This document shows positions 59,697-64,000 of a DNA stretch of 64,000 nt, piece after piece. The position numbers were made by a program, and so were the translations under genes. Position 1 is the first letter of the stretch. Every line of letters begins with the position of its first letter. The stretch is from Schoenoplectus triqueter (Eukaryota > Streptophyta > Magnoliopsida > Poales > Cyperaceae), in contig CAXKVV010002167.1 in NCBI GenBank assembly GCA_964058805.1, forward strand, positions 1-64,000. Direction: 5' to 3'. The notes beneath the pieces were generated by a model. The model had not been told where the DNA came from and searched no databases. It saw nothing but the letters and a program-made list of their open reading frames with translations.

Positions 59697-62600
59697 TGTG
59701 CGACCCTTTTTCGCGCGCCGCCGCACCGCCGCCGGGCGGTGGGTTCTGCGGAAGAAGGACACGGAGATCCCTCCCGAGCGTGCATCTGAGTGGGCGTCGG
59801 CCGATTCTGCCGTTTAGAGATATTTAGTATGCACATTCAGGGGGTTTTTAGTGATTGTGAGTTCTTGTAGATTCCAGTGGGCGCAAGCCCCCACTGTTAA
59901 TTACCCTGGGCTACGAACCTCGAGGCACCTCTGGATCTTTGAAAGAGAGAAGCAAATAGTATAGTTAAGAGATGGGCAAGTGGTCGTCTAAGTTTATAAA
60001 AAGGGATCTACGGAAGATGAACCTACAAACAGATCGGTTCAATCTAGGGAAGACAAAACCTACAAACAGATCGGTTTTATCCTATGGGGGACGAACCTAC
60101 AAACAGACCGGTTCAGTCCATGCCACCTCGAGATGTAACCTTACCAACAGACCAGGTTAATCTCTTCATAGGGGGCTTGAGGTGAGTCTACATACAGACC
60201 GACTCGACCTCCGTTGATCTAGAAGATAAACCTACAAACAGACCGGTTCAATCTTAACTAGTCAACAACCAATCACACAAAATACAACTCGAAGCACTGA
60301 GCCGGTTGATCTTGAGGTTGGTGAATCAGGAGAAGGGTGGATATGGCCCACGTATTTCTTCTCACCGATCTTCTAGATCATGAATTCGTAGCACTAAGCC
60401 GATTCATAAACCTAGGAAACACAATTGCACACAATTTTAAACCTGAAGCGCTGGGCCAGTTCAACATTGAGGCATGTGTTAGTGAAGGAACCTACCTACA
60501 GAACGGTTCACATTCACTGTTTTGTGGATGAATCTACCAACAGACCGATTCAATCTCACAGTCTCGGGAAATGAGTCAGGAGACAAACTTGTCGACGGAC
60601 GAGTTCAGTCTTGCCAGCTCAAATGGTCATGAATTACTTGTTCATGACACCGAGTCATTAAGATGTCACTTCGCTCGGACATCGTAATGTTCTTCTTCTT
60701 CAAAGTTGACATGTCTCTCCATGCTAATGTCGTAGCTTTGGTCAACCTTCAGTGAGCGTCAAGATGTTCTTGTCTCGACTAATCATTCTATATGTTGCAT
60801 TACTTGTGCAAAATTACTGTGTTGCCCTACACCCCTTGTGTGAGCGTATTCAATCATGAGTTACTTGCTCATGGCAGCGAGTCATTAAGATGTCACCTAT
60901 CTAGGACATCGTAATGTTCTTCTTCTTCAGAGTCGACATATATCTCCATGCTAGTGTCATAGCTCTGATTATTCTTCATCAAGCGTCAAGATGTTCCTGT
61001 CTCGACATACTTCTTCATGCTGTTATCGAAGCCTTAATCATCTCACGTCAAGATGTTCCTGTCTCGACATATCTTGTTATTCTTCATCAAGTGTCAAGAT
61101 GTTCTTGTCTCGACATATCTTCTCATATTGCTATTGAAGCCTTAATCATCTCACGCCAAGATGTTCCTGTCTCGACGTATCTTCTGTCATTGCAACTTTA
61201 TTTATCTTCCGTCAAGATGTTCTTGTCTTGACTAATGTGTGCAAATATTCTCATGTGGCTCTACACTCCTTACGTGAGCATATTTATTCATTTCTTAAAA
61301 TGCACAAAGTCTATTATAATATCTTCCATTATCATGCATTTATTTATTATTACTATTATTATTATTATTATATTCTTATTACTATTATTATTTTTATTAT
61401 TATTATTTTTATTTCTTAAGCTCTATTTATCTATGTAGAAAATTATTTACAAGAGTAATAAAAAAGGGGTTAGCTATTTAACTAGAGTTTTATTTATATA
61501 TATTTTTTTTTTTTTTTTATAATAGCTAAAGTAGTAAAATTCTATTTTATTATTTCTAAACTCTATTTATTCTGTAGAAAATCACTTACAAAAATAATAG
61601 AAAATAAAATGGCTATGATTTTTTATTTGTATTTTTAAAATGTCTATAATAGCCAAAGTAATAGAATTTTATTCTATTATATTGTAATACTATTCATTAT
61701 GTAAAAATTATTTACAAAATTAAAAGGTGGTTAGCTATACTATTTTACTATTATTATTATTATTTTTTTATTTTTAATATATTTTTTTTTTATCTAAAAT
61801 AGCCAAAAGAAATCATTACTAATATTCTATTCTATTTATTATACTATTCATTATATCTATTTTTTTTATTATTTCTATTTATTATCTATAGAAAAGTATA
61901 AAATTTTATTATCAGTTGAAAATAGTCATAAGAGATGAAATTCATTATGTTTTTATTACAACTATTATTTTTATTGCATTTTATTCATCAAAAGTATTTT
62001 TATTGTATATTTATATAGAAATAACAAAAGAAATACAATTCATATTATAAAACTATATTATCATTCTTTATCATAAAAGAAAATGCATTTTACTATTTAT
62101 TACCATGGTATTATATTTTTATATATTTTGTGCTATTTATTTTTATTATTCTTTTTACAGAAAATATCAATATAATATCCATTATTATATATTTTATTTA
62201 TCAAAGAATATAGCTAATCTCATTATTTATTATAGTATATTACTATCATCATTATTATTTCATGGAAAATCACTTGAAAAATTACTAGAATATATCCAGT
62301 TATTATTTATGATTTTTATTTGTATTTTTGGAATTTTTATAGTATTTAAAATGGCAAGTCAAAGCTAAGTCAAATATACCAATATATGTGATGTATTTTG
62401 CTTTTAAATTGTTTTATCATGATTATATTTTTAAAACTGGAATATTATTGTATAGAAAAATAGTATGAAAAATAAGAAAATTTTAGAAACAAATTTGAGT
62501 CAATTTGGAGTTCAGGAACATTTTCAAATCATTTATTTACTCCATATTATCACTATTCTGTTATTATTTAATTAATGGGCTTAATCTGGGCCGCCAGATC

Positions 62601-64000
62601 TGCTTCAAGATTGGCGCCTAGTTTATTCAAATGTTTTATTTAAACTTGGGCCGTTAGATCTAATTGAGATACGTGTTTAGTATATATGAGGCCCAGATCT
62701 TCTTCCGTTTAAATTTTCGAACTATCGCCCAATCTCACTCATTAAAGATTCTTCAAGATTAGCGAACGCTTCAAGAATCGTGCAGAAGATCTCTCGTCTC
62801 TTCCAAGCCGTCTCCATGTCAGGATTCGCGCTGAGCGGCGCTTCCGGCGATCGGAGTACCACTTCTACGATCAGGTCAGTACCTCTGCATCGTCTTGCCT
62901 TGTAGAATTCCTTTGCGGTTCTTGATTGAGAATCCATACGGTGAAAGATGTCGCACAGTGGTACCGGTCAATGTATCAATTAGAATTGGTACCGAGATGT
63001 TTCATTCACCAAATTCAACAGAATTAATCGTAGTTTTTAACAATTACAAGATCGATGAGCATCGCCTTGATATATTATCATGTTTTGAAGCAATTTGATT
63101 GACTCCTCTTGAGCTAGTAATGGTGCAGGACCACCTCATCATTTGTCAATGCACAGTACCAATTGGTACCGAGTCGTCTTTTTGCCAAATTCGCTAAACT
63201 TAATTGGTTTCTTTCATAATTACAAGATCAATGAGTGTCGCCTGAATGTATTAAGCTGATCTTAGATGATTATGAAGGATATCATTCATCGGCAATCGTG
63301 TTGGAGCACTTGTGATTCAAGAATGGTACCGATCGGTACCATTTTCAATTTCTTACCAACTTGAAGCATTCACTAACCATAATTATTCAATTAACACCCC
63401 TCAGGCCTAAAGGCACACCCAGCTTCAGCTAGGGCCAGTGGCTCACTGAGATTGCAATGGTGTTAATCGATTTAGCAATATACTGTTCTATTATCAGATT
63501 AAACAATTCCAATACAAAATTGCAAAGCCTAGGTTCTTAGCTGAATGAATCATGCAATTAAAGTGATTAAGAGACAGCAAGTTCATACCTGAAGTCATTA
63601 TGCGAATGGATACAAAGAAATTAATCAAGAAATGAAAAATTACCATGGAAACCATATAATCATGAATTCTTAGCATTTGTGATCAATCCAGGCCTAAAGG
63701 CTCACCAATTACTTTGTAATTGGGCCAGTGGCTCACTGGATATTATGATATTATTCAACAATTAATTCTAATAACAAGAAATGGCAAAATCAGAAAAGAA
63801 ATAAAGGAGATTTTAAGAAAATAGACCCCAATAGTAAAATTGATCAAGAAATTCTCATAAAATGTATCAAATAGCAAAGATTTCAGAGGAGATAACAAAA
63901 ATATATGCTAATTAACTCAATTCATACGATTGATTACCTCAAGCTTTGACAGAAATTTCAATTACTCGAATTCTTCTTATTAGCTCTTAGTAAAGGCTCT
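59697..64000 (-). repeat. 5' LTR (right copy), truncated by window end
   Basis: This is the second copy of the sequence at 37633-41932, and it starts TGTGCGACCC directly after the five bases GATCC and the PBS. Small reading frames shared by the two copies encode identical peptides. Differences noticed are a longer T run near 61500 and one extra T near 61785. The part carrying the expected minus-strand TATA box (equivalent of 42032) lies about 100 bp beyond the window, so the start of the genomic RNA cannot be seen here. Confidence 0.93.
62576..62874 (+). promoter_or_regulatory. Copy of the plus-strand promoter-like block in the right LTR
   Basis: Same sequence as 40508-40806, with TATATAT at 62681-62687 and the CAG|GTCAGT splice-like site. 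From this copy, plus-strand transcription would run out of the element into the right flank. Confidence 0.4.

Larger units (their letters stand above)
37633..64000 (-). mobile_element. Giant Ty3/gypsy LTR retrotransposon, Tat-type, right end outside window
   Basis: The element reads on the minus strand: 5' LTR (from 59697 rightward), PBS, gag-pol, a 3' region with a plus-strand PMD gene, polypurine tract, then 3' LTR (left). Tat-type assignment rests on the pol order RT, RNase H, archaeal-type RNase H, integrase and on the absence of a chromodomain. If both LTRs are about 6 kb the element is about 28 kb, among the largest plant LTR elements. Gag-pol is open throughout. Between the LTR copies I saw only length changes in simple-sequence runs (near 39435/61500 and 39712/61785), which suggests recent insertion. 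It lies in the satellite: GTGTC of a monomer is followed directly by the LTR TGTGCG. Confidence 0.93.

Overview
The window is plant nuclear DNA. It has two parts: a 37.6-kb satellite array (1-37632) and a very large Ty3/gypsy LTR retrotransposon inserted into it (37633 to beyond 64000). The evidence for a plant is the Tat-type pol order with two RNase H domains, the plant mobile domain (PMD) gene, introns of 64-77 bp, and site II (TGGGCC/TGGGCT) promoter motifs. An angiosperm with a large genome is likely. A monocot is only a guess, from the many copies of a GTGGGTCCCACTTGTCAG-like motif.

Satellite (1-37632): a 58-bp, GC- and CpG-rich monomer in about 649 copies, all in one orientation. Above the monomer are several layers of order. 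Two monomer classes often alternate. A 21-monomer higher-order repeat (about 1217 bp) is very regular from about 4.15 to 10.1 kb. A block of about 8.2-8.4 kb is tandemly duplicated (about 13.4-21.8 and 21.8-30.06 kb). A third zone (31.3-37.6 kb) has nested copies at offsets of 2.03, 2.84 and 4.87 kb. I call no genes here. The many long reading frames arise because the minus strand of the consensus has no stop codon in any frame.

Retrotransposon (minus strand): the 3' LTR is on the left, from 37633 to most probably 43621. The 5' LTR starts at 59697 and is cut by the window end. The PBS (59674-59691), one uninterrupted 3041-residue gag-pol ORF (50470-59595) and a polypurine tract (43622-43636) are all visible. 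The two LTR copies look the same over 4.3 kb apart from run-length changes in simple repeats, and gag-pol is open, so the insertion looks recent and perhaps competent. Gag-pol carries Gag, aspartic protease, RT, RNase H, archaeal-type RNase H and integrase, and it has two copies of a C-x2-H-x4-H-x4-C module.

Antisense gene: between gag-pol and the 3' LTR, on the plus strand, lies a PMD gene that can be read as six exons (up to 48750) joined by five short GT-AG introns, all in phase 1. This is the most interesting object in the window. Because its introns are antisense to the genomic RNA, they would survive retrotransposition. The LTR also carries plus-strand promoter-like sequence (about 40.5-40.8 kb) and a candidate upstream coding exon (42776-42935), so the LTR may supply the promoter and start of this gene. 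The gene's 5' end is unresolved.
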